Shown here piece by piece: positions 1 to 5,279 of a stretch of 7,553 nt of DNA. Origin of the DNA: Chromobacteriaceae bacterium (GTDB lineage: Bacteria; Pseudomonadota; Gammaproteobacteria; Burkholderiales; Aquaspirillaceae); contig JASLDQ010000180.1 of NCBI GenBank assembly GCA_030151505.1, positions 1 through 7,553 of the forward strand. Reading direction: 5' to 3'. The position numbers and the translations under genes were made by a program. The first letter of the stretch is position 1. The number at the start of each line of letters is the position of its first letter. Below the pieces are notes generated by a model. The model searched no databases, was not told the origin of the DNA, and saw only the letters and a list, made by a program, of their open reading frames with translations.

Positions 1-113
1 AGCCGCTGGCTACGCTGTTCTATGGCTGGCACGAGAAACGCCCGGGCAAGGCGCTGGCGTGGTGGCTGAAGCGACTGGCCGATCCGGCCGTACATGCGGC
101 CGTGCTGGACTGA
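1..113 (+). CDS. C-terminal fragment of an upstream gene, possibly a LysR-type transcriptional regulator
   Basis: An open frame enters from the left edge and ends at the TGA at 111-113, giving 36 readable residues that contain YGWHEKRPGKALAWWLKRL and end in HAAVLD. The pattern of an aromatic-Trp-His/Arg segment, then PGKAL and a Trp/Leu-rich amphipathic helix, resembles the last helix of the effector-binding domain in many LysR-type regulators. The fragment is too short to be sure, so any other alpha/beta protein with such a C-terminus is possible. The next gene starts four bases after the stop, so the two are probably cotranscribed. No function beyond this can be read from the fragment. Confidence 0.5.
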   Translation, partial: PLATLFYGWHEKRPGKALAWWLKRLADPAVHAAVLD

Positions 114-117
114 TGCA

Positions 118-882
118 ATGCCGGACCGCCCGCTCCTCCTCATCGGCCAGGCGCCCTGCCTCGACTGGTTCGCTGCCCGGCTGCAGCGGACCGGCGCCGG
201 CGCCGGCAGCCGTCGGCTGGACGCGGGACAGGGGCTGCCGGACGGCCCGATGCAGGCCATCGTCGACAACAACGGATTTGCCGCGCTGCTGGCGCGCGGC
301 GACTGGAGGGAAGTAGAACTGCTCGATGTCTCCGGCGCCTGGTTCGACTGTCTGGCGGACCGCGACGCGCTCGTCCGGGCCGCCGGCGGCAGCTATCTGG
401 AACTGGCCGGGCCAATGATGCGGGAAGGTATCGAACTGGGATTCAGTCTGGCGGCGGGCGGCAGCGCAGCGGCCTACCTCCGGGCCCGGCCGTTGCTGGA
501 CCGGCTGGCGCCCGGCCCCGGCATCCATCTGCGCGTCGGCGAGGCGGGGGCGGCCGCCTTCTGCCGGCTGACGGCCGAAGCGATGGAAAATCTATGGCTT
601 GGCACGGTACGGGATGCGCTGACCGAGCAGCCGTCCCCACCGGACTGGACTCGCCTGTTCAGTCAGGCGGGCCGGCGGCACGAAGAAATGCTGTCCGGTC
701 TGCTGCATGCAGCGCGGCGCTGGCGCGCCAAGCATCCTCCCGCAGGCAAGGATGGACAGCCACCTTTCGCCGACACCCTGGCCGACTGGCTGATCGCCGG
801 TCTCCCGCTGGGGCTGGAAATCGACCGCAGGATTGCGGCATGGCTGGCCGACCTGCAAGCAGCCAATCCCCGCCTGCACTGA
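118..882 (+). CDS. Degenerate 6-phosphogluconate dehydrogenase-like protein (probable pseudoenzyme)
   Basis: The product has 254 residues. Residues 91-160 follow the order of a 6-phosphogluconate dehydrogenase (Gnd/YqeC type): a stretch ending FSLAAGG (109-115) matching the family's CLMVGG, then PLLDRLAPG, then RVGEAGAAAFCR (139-150) matching HVG..GAGHFVK. The active-site motifs differ. The N-terminal glycine-rich NADP loop (GxGxMG) reads IGQAPCL, the DGGNS motif reads DVSGA (70-74), TSGG reads AGPMM (97-101), and the catalytic Lys, His and Asn of KMVHN become Arg150, Ala153 and Glu154. The rest is helix-rich, as in the family's C-terminal domain. Dehydrogenase activity is therefore unlikely by inference; a binding or regulatory role is possible. 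ATG 118 is preferred because it follows the upstream stop by four bases; an in-frame ATG at 94 would add 8 residues. No good Shine-Dalgarno sequence precedes either. The family assignment comes from visual motif matching only. Confidence 0.65.
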   Translation: MPDRPLLLIGQAPCLDWFAARLQRTGAGAGSRRLDAGQGLPDGPMQAIVDNNGFAALLARGDWREVELLDVSGAWFDCLADRDALVRAAGGSYLELAGPMMREGIELGFSLAAGGSAAAYLRARPLLDRLAPGPGIHLRVGEAGAAAFCRLTAEAMENLWLGTVRDALTEQPSPPDWTRLFSQAGRRHEEMLSGLLHAARRWRAKHPPAGKDGQPPFADTLADWLIAGLPLGLEIDRRIAAWLADLQAANPRLH

Positions 883-971
883 CGCGCGGCGTCATCGGCC
901 AGACCGGCCAGATACGCGGATGCAACAACCGGCGTACCAGCGTGCGCTTTGCGCTATCCGCCCACGAAAAA

Positions 972-1001
972 CAAAAAACCCGCCGAAAGGCGGGTTTTTT
1001 G
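972..1001. terminator. Bidirectional intrinsic terminator between convergent genes
   Basis: The stem CCCGCC (979-984) pairs with GGCGGG (989-994) around a GAAA loop (985-988). It is flanked by A6 (973-978) on the left and T6 (995-1000) on the right, and an outer C972-G1001 pair can close it. A GC stem followed by a U-tract is present on both strands. It can therefore end transcription of the dehydrogenase-like gene from the left and of the phasin gene from the right, which stops 21 bases away. The 90 bases between 883 and 972 show no gene or recognisable site. Confidence 0.93.
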
Positions 1002-1021
1002 CACAACAGACAAACGGTCGA

Positions 1022-1594
1022 TCAGGCGCCGGTCTTTTTGGCGGCAGCAGCGGTGCGGGACACAGCGGCGGAAGCAGCCTTGGCCGAGTTGGCAGCGGCT
1101 TCGACACCGGCTTCGGCCAGTTCGGTGCCGACCTTCTTGGCGGTCTTGGCGACGCTGTCATAAGCGGCGGTTGCCGAGGTCAGCACATTCTTGATGGCGT
1201 TGACGGCGACTTCCGAGCCGGCTGGCGAGTTCTTGGCAACCTTGTCCAGATTGACGTTGATCTGCTTGTTGAAATCGAGGATCTGTTCTTCGATGAAGGC
1301 CTGGACTTCGGTCTGGGTCTGGATCGCGGCGTCGTACACGGTACGGGCGGCGCTGAAGACCTGTTCGATGCCGGGCTGGGCCAGGTTCGACTGGTAGTCC
1401 AGCAGGGCCTTCGGGTCCTTGAGTTCGGTCAGCTGCTTGGCCAGCGCGGCCTGGTCAGCCACCAGCTTCTTGGACAGTTCGAGCTGCAGGTTGGCGAAAC
1501 GCTCGGCACCGCTCAACACGATGCTGGACAGGCGCAGGGCCTTGTCGAGGTTGGCTTGCTGCAGATTGGCCAGTTGTTCGTTTTGGTTGAACAT
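1022..1594 (-). CDS. phaP: Phasin family protein (PHA granule-associated)
   Basis: Phasins coat intracellular polyhydroxyalkanoate granules and control their size and number. This 190-residue protein begins MFNQNEQLANLQQANLDKAL and continues with long amphipathic helices lacking any signal peptide or membrane span. It contains the family-typical YQSNLAQPGIEQVFSAAR region (about residues 68-85) and ends in an Ala/Lys-rich tail (about 160-190, AAAAKKTGA at the end). Length and composition fit the betaproteobacterial PhaP-type phasins (about 180-190 residues). The start is supported by AAAAAGGA on the minus strand (1601-1608), six bases from the ATG. The gene is monocistronic, divergent from minC, and ended by the shared terminator at 972-1001. 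No PHA synthase gene is in view, so the link to storage rests on the family. The symbol is generic, because these bacteria often carry several phasins. Confidence 0.92.
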   Translation of the reverse strand: MFNQNEQLANLQQANLDKALRLSSIVLSGAERFANLQLELSKKLVADQAALAKQLTELKDPKALLDYQSNLAQPGIEQVFSAARTVYDAAIQTQTEVQAFIEEQILDFNKQINVNLDKVAKNSPAGSEVAVNAIKNVLTSATAAYDSVAKTAKKVGTELAEAGVEAAANSAKAASAAVSRTAAAAKKTGA

Positions 1595-1600
1595 GGTGTT

Positions 1601-1608
1601 TCCTTTTT
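1601..1608 (-). promoter_or_regulatory. Ribosome binding site of the phasin gene
   Basis: On the minus strand this reads AAAAAGGA and lies six bases before the ATG at 1594-1592. It is a strong Shine-Dalgarno sequence that fixes the phasin start and fits high expression, which is usual for phasins. Confidence 0.8.
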
Positions 1609-1680
1609 CGTGTCGGGTTCATTGCTTCAAGAAATGCTCGCGCCATTCTCTAAGCATGTTGCGACGCAGCATCGATGTGA

Positions 1681-1709
1681 AGATTACTCATACCGCTACG
1701 TCGTGTCAA
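1681..1709 (-). promoter_or_regulatory. Candidate sigma-70 promoter of the phasin gene
   Basis: On the minus strand a perfect -35 box TTGACA (1709-1704) is followed after 17 bases by TAATCT (1686-1681), a weak -10. A start of transcription near 1674 would give a leader of about 80 bases before the phasin ATG. An imperfect dyad with TTGT at 1714-1717 and ACAA at 1726-1729 lies just upstream of the -35. It could be a regulator site, but I cannot name a protein for it. Confidence 0.4.
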
Positions 1710-1817
1710 CTCTTTGTTGCATCGCACAAAACACGTCGCCCGGCCCAAATCGTCCTCCCGATTTCGCCTGAAACGATCGTCCTGATCCCGAGACGACCCC
1801 GAGTCCAAGTGCATGTT

Positions 1818-1846
1818 TTGAAATGCGCGTATCGAACGGTTACACT
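1818..1846 (+). promoter_or_regulatory. Sigma-70 promoter of the minC-minD-minE-oxyR operon
   Basis: TTGAAA (1818-1823) and TACACT (1841-1846) are separated by exactly 17 bases, each close to the consensus TTGACA and TATAAT. Transcription would begin near 1853, giving a leader of only about 23 bases to the TTG start of minC or about 38 to the alternative GTG. It is the only good plus-strand promoter visible upstream of the operon. Confidence 0.72.
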
Positions 1847-1875
1847 CGATTCCATTAATTTATCCTGACGCACTC

Positions 1876-2592
1876 TTGGCGAACCTGACCGTGCCCCACA
1901 ACCCGTCCGTGCTCGACATCAAATCCGCCAGCCTCGACTTGCTCGCCGTCCACCTCAAGACAGCCAGCCTGCCCGACCTCGCCACAGAACTCTCCAACCG
2001 CTTCGCCGACGGCAGCCCTTTCAAGAACGAACCGGTATTGCTCGATTTTGCCGGTGTCGATGCCGCGGCGATGGACTATCGTGCACTTGTGAGTGTCATG
2101 GTGCGGTACGGCATCAGACCGGTCGGAGCCCGAAACCTGCCCGCCGGGCTGGAAGGTGCGCTGCACCATGCCGGACTGGCCCGCTTCGACGGGGATGCCC
2201 GGCCGATCCAGCAGATCGTTCCGCCCGAGCGCAAAGAAAAAGAGGACGCCTCCCAGCCGAAATCGCTGGTGATCGACCGGCCGGTACGCGCCGGACAGCA
2301 GATTTACGCCAAGGACGGCGATCTGGTGGTGCTGGCGATGGTCAGCGCCGGCGCCGAGCTGATCGCCGACGGCAGCATCCACGTCTACGCGCCGCTGCGC
2401 GGCCGGGCACTGGCCGGCGCCCGCGGCAACCGGGAGGCCCGCATCTTTACCCAGGCCATGGAAGCCGAACTGGTTTCGATCGCCGGCATCTACCGCACGC
2501 TGGAAGACAGCCTGCCGCCCGACATCGCCGGCAAACCGAGCCAGATCCGTCTGGAAGCCGACAAATTGGTCATCTCCGCCTTACCGGCCTGA
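1876..2592 (+). CDS. minC: Septum site-determining protein MinC
   Basis: MinC inhibits FtsZ ring assembly away from midcell and acts at the membrane when bound to MinD. The 238-residue product has the expected two-domain layout. The N-terminal domain (about 12-108) opens with [17 protein letters not shown] and is followed by a charged linker (about 112-130). The C-terminal beta-helix domain (about 131-238) carries [13 protein letters not shown] (138-150), [20 protein letters not shown] (159-178), and EARIF followed by [12 protein letters not shown]. The start is uncertain: TTG 1876 gives [10 protein letters not shown], while GTG 1891 would remove five residues. No ATG or clear Shine-Dalgarno precedes the conserved domain. 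It is the first gene of the operon and is followed by minD after 43 bases. The family assignment is secure. Confidence 0.95.
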   Translation: MANLTVPHNPSVLDIKSASLDLLAVHLKTASLPDLATELSNRFADGSPFKNEPVLLDFAGVDAAAMDYRALVSVMVRYGIRPVGARNLPAGLEGALHHAGLARFDGDARPIQQIVPPERKEKEDASQPKSLVIDRPVRAGQQIYAKDGDLVVLAMVSAGAELIADGSIHVYAPLRGRALAGARGNREARIFTQAMEAELVSIAGIYRTLEDSLPPDIAGKPSQIRLEADKLVISALPA

Positions 2593-2624
2593 CCTTTTCC
2601 ATATCCGTCCATTTAATCCGATAC

Positions 2625-2630
2625 GGGGAA
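2625..2630 (+). promoter_or_regulatory. Ribosome binding site of minD
   Basis: GGGGAA lies five bases before the GTG at 2636-2638. This supports the non-ATG start, which also gives the family-typical beginning [18 protein letters not shown]. Confidence 0.75.
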
Positions 2631-2635
2631 TCACT

Positions 2636-3445
2636 GTGGCGAAAATCATCGTCATCACCTCCGGCAAAGGCGGCGTCGGCAAGACGACCACCAGCGCCAG
2701 CGTTGCCTCGGGCCTCGCCCTCAAGGGTCACAAAACCGTCGTCATCGACTTCGACGTCGGCCTGCGCAATCTCGATCTGATCATGGGTTGCGAGCGCCGC
2801 GTCGTGTACGACCTGATCAACGTGGTCAACGGCGAAGCCACACTCAACCAGGCCCTGATTCGCGACAAGAATGCCGACAATCTCTACGTGCTGCCCGCCT
2901 CGCAGACCCGGGACAAGGACGCGCTGACCGAAGAAGGCGTGGAAAAGGTCCTGAACGAACTGGCCCAGGACTTCGACTACATCGTGTGCGACTCGCCCGC
3001 CGGCATCGAACGCGGCGCGGTCATGGCGCTCTATTTCGCCGACGAAGCCATCGTGGTCACCAACCCGGAAGTCAGCTCGGTGCGCGACTCCGACCGCATC
3101 CTCGGCATCCTGGCGTCCAAATCCCGCCGCGCCAAGGAAAAGCGCGAGCCGGTCAAGGAACACCTGCTGATCACCCGCTATTCGCCCGCCCGTGTCGACA
3201 AGGGCGAAATGCTGTCGGTCGACGACGTGCAGGAAATCCTGCGGATTCCGCTGCTCGGCGTGATTCCGGAATCACCCTCGGTGCTGCATGCCTCCAACCA
3301 GGGCATGCCCGCTATCCACCTGACCGGTTCCGATGCCTCCGAAGCCTACAAGGACGTGGTCGACCGCTTCCTTGGTGCGGACAAGCCCTTGCGCTTCCTC
3401 GAAGCCCCCAAGGTCGGCCTGTTGAAACGTCTGTTCGGGGGCTGA
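2636..3445 (+). CDS. minD: Septum site-determining ATPase MinD
   Basis: MinD is a ParA/MinD-family ATPase that dimerises on the inner membrane with ATP, recruits MinC and is released by MinE. The 269-residue protein has the deviant Walker A motif GKGGVGKTT (10-18, with signature Lys11 and Lys16), the switch region [10 protein letters not shown] (38-47), and the Walker B-type segment [11 protein letters not shown] (115-125). It ends in a C-terminal amphipathic membrane-targeting helix, [10 protein letters not shown]. Length and every motif match functional MinD. It begins with GTG behind a clear Shine-Dalgarno sequence. The stop overlaps or abuts the minE start region, as is usual in the Min operon. 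Confidence 0.98.
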   Translation: MAKIIVITSGKGGVGKTTTSASVASGLALKGHKTVVIDFDVGLRNLDLIMGCERRVVYDLINVVNGEATLNQALIRDKNADNLYVLPASQTRDKDALTEEGVEKVLNELAQDFDYIVCDSPAGIERGAVMALYFADEAIVVTNPEVSSVRDSDRILGILASKSRRAKEKREPVKEHLLITRYSPARVDKGEMLSVDDVQEILRIPLLGVIPESPSVLHASNQGMPAIHLTGSDASEAYKDVVDRFLGADKPLRFLEAPKVGLLKRLFGG

Positions 3446-3450
3446 TGCAT

Positions 3451-3729
3451 ATGTCCCTGATCGATCTCATCTTTGGCAAACGCCAGAAAAGCGCTTCCAT
3501 CGCCCGCGAACGCCTGCAAATCATTCTCGCGCATGAACGCTCCGGACGCGACGGCGGCCAGCCCGACTATCTGCCTGCCCTGCAGGCCGAACTGGTCGCG
3601 GTGATCTCCAAGTACGTCAAAATTTCGCAGGAAGACATCAAGGTGCAGCTGGAGCGCCAGGACAACTTCGAAGTCCTCGAAGTCAACATCGTGCTGCCGG
3701 AACAACAGCAGCGCCCCGCCGCGTCATGA
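3451..3729 (+). CDS. minE: Cell division topological specificity factor MinE
   Basis: MinE stimulates MinD ATPase activity and drives the pole-to-pole oscillation that keeps MinC away from midcell. The 92-residue product starts [15 protein letters not shown], the family's membrane-targeting segment. The anti-MinCD helix ([13 protein letters not shown]) follows, then the topological-specificity domain with [20 protein letters not shown] and [17 protein letters not shown] 3451 is chosen because it yields the conserved MSLI start and lies nine bases after a G5 run (3437-3441). An in-frame ATG at 3445 overlapping the minD stop would add only Met-His. The last four bases overlap the oxyR start. 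Confidence 0.97.
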   Translation: MSLIDLIFGKRQKSASIARERLQIILAHERSGRDGGQPDYLPALQAELVAVISKYVKISQEDIKVQLERQDNFEVLEVNIVLPEQQQRPAAS

Positions 3730-4670
3730 CACTGACAGAACTGCGCTACATCGTCGCCGTCGCCCGCGAACGCCATTTCGGCCGGGCCGCGGCGGCGTGC
3801 TTCGTCAGCCAGCCCACGCTCAGCATCGCGGTCAAGAAACTGGAAGACGAGCTCGGCATCACCCTGTTCGAGCGCGGCGCCGACGTCACGGTCACCGAGG
3901 TCGGCGAGAAAATCGTCGAACAGGCCCAGCTGGTGCTGGAAGAAGCGGCGGTCATCAAGCAGCTGGCGGGCGAACGCCAGAACGAGCTGGCCGGGCCGCT
4001 CAAGCTCGGCGTCATCTTCACCATCGGCCCCTACCTGCTGCCGCGGCTGATTCCGGCGCTGCGCGACGCCGCGCCCGACATGCCGCTGTATCTGGAAGAA
4101 AACTACACCGCCCGCCTGTCCGAAATGCTCAAGCGCGGCGAAATCGACGCGGCCGTCGTTGCCGAGCCGTTCGACGAGCCGGGCGTGTTGACGCTGCCGC
4201 TGTACGACGAGCCTTTCGTCATTGCCACGCCGAAAAGCCACCCGTGGGCCCGGCGCACGGCGGTACCCGCCTGCGAACTGGCACAGGAGTCCGTCCTGCT
4301 GCTGACGCAAGGCAACTGCTTCCGCGATCAAGTGCTCGACGTGTGCGACAACCTCAACCGGCCGATCGGCAACGGCAACCACCTGCAGCAGGCGATGTCC
4401 GGCAGCTCGCTCACCACCATCCGCCACATGGTCGCCAGCGGCGTCGGCGTCACCGTGCTGCCGGCCACCTCGGTCGGCCCCGGCGACGACGACTTGCTGG
4501 CCATCATCCCCTTCGCCGGCGTCAGCCCGACCCGGCGCGTGGTGCTGGCCACCCGCAAGCACTTCCCCCGGATGGGAGCGATCGCCGCGCTGGCCGATGC
4601 GATCCGCCGCAGCGGCCTGGCCGGGGTGCAGATGCTGACGGACGAGGCAGTCAGCGCCGTGGCTGGCTGA
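3726..4670 (+). CDS. oxyR: Hydrogen peroxide-inducible regulator OxyR (LysR family)
   Basis: OxyR senses hydrogen peroxide through a reversible disulfide and switches antioxidant genes such as catalase and peroxiredoxin. The 314-residue protein has the LysR winged helix at the N-terminus ([20 protein letters not shown], then [17 protein letters not shown]). The OxyR-type effector domain includes [16 protein letters not shown] (95-110). The redox pair is Cys198 and Cys207 in [12 protein letters not shown], nine residues apart as with Cys199/Cys208 of the E. coli protein, and the core [21 protein letters not shown] is intact. The start ATG lies within ATGA, overlapping the minE stop, so translation is probably coupled. 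No separate promoter or good Shine-Dalgarno was seen. Cotranscription of min genes with oxyR is known in Neisseria, which supports the placement. Confidence 0.96.
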   Translation: MTLTELRYIVAVARERHFGRAAAACFVSQPTLSIAVKKLEDELGITLFERGADVTVTEVGEKIVEQAQLVLEEAAVIKQLAGERQNELAGPLKLGVIFTIGPYLLPRLIPALRDAAPDMPLYLEENYTARLSEMLKRGEIDAAVVAEPFDEPGVLTLPLYDEPFVIATPKSHPWARRTAVPACELAQESVLLLTQGNCFRDQVLDVCDNLNRPIGNGNHLQQAMSGSSLTTIRHMVASGVGVTVLPATSVGPGDDDLLAIIPFAGVSPTRRVVLATRKHFPRMGAIAALADAIRRSGLAGVQMLTDEAVSAVAG

Positions 4671-4680
4671 CGTAACATAT

Positions 4681-4697
4681 TGTCAAAATCGTTGACA
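4681..4697. promoter_or_regulatory. 17-bp palindrome, possible operator overlapping a -35 box
   Basis: TGTCAA (4681-4686) and TTGACA (4692-4697) are perfect inverted repeats around the 5-base spacer AATCG, starting 10 bases after the oxyR stop. The right arm is also a perfect -35 box. The best -10 is CAGAAT (4716-4721) after 18 bases, matching four of six consensus positions. The dyad size suits a dimeric regulator, but I cannot identify which. It does not match an OxyR tetramer site. The promoter reading is weak. Confidence 0.4.
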
Positions 4698-4701
4698 TAC
4701 A

Positions 4702-4782
4702 AAAACGGAGCGGTTCAGAATCAGTCATCGGTTTTCGGCAAGCCTTTGCCAGCAAAGCCGGTCAATTCCGCCGCTCCGTTTT
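4702..4782. repeat. 81-bp segment with perfect 12-bp terminal inverted repeats; probable bidirectional terminator or structured RNA
   Basis: AAAACGGAGCGG (4702-4713) is the exact reverse complement of CCGCTCCGTTTT (4771-4782). The long stem ends in a T4 run on the plus strand and a T5 run on the minus strand (A5 at 4701-4705). The 57-base interior can form its own hairpin: CGGC (4736-4739) with GCCG (4757-4760), stacked on TTTG (4745-4748) with CAAA (4753-4756) around CCAG. An alternative is GGCAA (4737-4741) with TTGCC (4746-4750). It is the only terminator-like structure after oxyR. Ordinary terminators have short loops, so a small structured RNA or a short non-autonomous mobile element is also possible. 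No flanking target duplication was seen. Confidence 0.55.
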
Positions 4783-4841
4783 AAACGCGCCGCACTTAAG
4801 CGACAACTTGCAGGGCGCATGACAAATACTGCTAAAGCGTC

Positions 4842-4859
4842 GCCCGCCACCCGGCGGGC
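4842..4859. repeat. GC-rich hairpin in the leader of the small gene
   Basis: GCCCGCC (4842-4848) pairs perfectly with GGCGGGC (4853-4859) around the loop ACCC. No U-tract follows on either strand, so it is not a standard terminator. It ends 14 bases before the ribosome binding site of the gene at 4885 and could modulate its translation or mRNA stability. Confidence 0.5.
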
Positions 4860-4873
4860 CCCGCCTGTCGCGT

Positions 4874-4879
4874 AAGGAA
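4874..4879 (+). promoter_or_regulatory. Ribosome binding site of the small gene at 4885
   Basis: AAGGAA lies five bases before ATG 4885. It is one of the best Shine-Dalgarno sequences in the window and the main reason to accept the short gene that follows. No convincing promoter was found between 4790 and 4873. TTGCAG (4808-4813) with a distant TGCTAAAGC (4830-4838) is too weakly spaced to call. Confidence 0.7.
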
Positions 4880-4884
4880 ACATC

Positions 4885-5205
4885 ATGTACGCCGACGCCT
4901 GTTTTGCCGACAGCCACTCCCAAGCCCGTTCCCTCCCGGACACCGACCGCTCCCCGCTTGCCTCGAGCCAGCTGCGCGGTGAACTCGTCTTCATCCCGCT
5001 CATCCACGCCCGCCGCGCCGACCACGACGAGCTCGCCGCCGCCGCCGCCGGGCTCGGCTACCACGTCCGGCGCGAGCAGAACGCGCTGATCGTGGAAGCC
5101 GTCCCGCCGTCCGCCGCCCTGGCGCTGGACCGCCGCTTCGCCGACCGCTTCGTCAGCCGCGCCAGCCTGCGCATCGAGCCCGGCCACAGCATCGCCTGGT
5201 CCTGA
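4885..5205 (+). CDS. Small hypothetical protein, 106 residues
   Basis: I do not recognise this protein. It starts MYADACFADSHSQARSLPD, a polar N-terminal stretch of about 30 residues with the only cysteine (Cys6). A compact-looking part follows: LRGELVFIPLIHARR, then an Ala-rich segment, YHVRREQNALIVEAVPP, and a basic region FADRFVSRASLRIEPG. The alternation of beta-like and helical segments suggests a small soluble domain. There is no signal peptide or membrane span. A strong ribosome binding site and high GC at third positions support coding. An overlapping minus-strand frame lacks comparable support. It sits alone between oxyR and the antiporter gene, behind a structured leader, with no terminator visible after it. 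Its role is unknown. Confidence 0.68.
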   Translation: MYADACFADSHSQARSLPDTDRSPLASSQLRGELVFIPLIHARRADHDELAAAAAGLGYHVRREQNALIVEAVPPSAALALDRRFADRFVSRASLRIEPGHSIAWS

Positions 5206-5243
5206 GCGCGCATGCCCGCAACGGTCCGTCTACCGGCTTGCGT

Positions 5244-5249
5244 TATAAT
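5244..5249 (+). promoter_or_regulatory. -10 box of the norM-murB promoter
   Basis: A perfect TATAAT lies 30 bases before the ATG at 5280. Transcription would start near 5256, giving a leader of about 24 bases. No convincing -35 box is found at 16-19 bases upstream (17-base spacing gives ACGGTC), so an activator or weak basal activity is possible. The position favours ATG 5280 over the in-frame TTG at 5265 as start of the antiporter. Confidence 0.55.
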
Positions 5250-5279
5250 CGGCCGTTTTAGCTTTTGCTGATATTGACG

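Noticed and set aside
833..1771. Plus-strand open frame (312 residues) opposite the phasin gene
   Set aside because: It runs through the bidirectional terminator and the phasin gene in antisense, is Gly/Leu/Asp repetitive, and has no ribosome binding site.
3567..4562. Long minus-strand open frame (331 residues) opposite oxyR
   Set aside because: It is antisense to an unmistakable OxyR. Its Gly/Asp/Arg/Gln-rich translation is typical of antisense frames in GC-rich genes, and it has no ribosome binding site or family motif.
4681..4800. OxyS-like small RNA homologue next to oxyR
   Set aside because: OxyS is divergent from oxyR in enterobacteria. Here the structure is downstream and no OxyR binding pattern or OxyS sequence similarity was seen, so only a generic structured element is claimed.
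4762..5187. Minus-strand frame (141 residues) opposite the small gene
   Set aside because: It begins inside the small gene's region without a ribosome binding site and reads into the inverted-repeat element. The plus-strand gene has a strong ribosome binding site.
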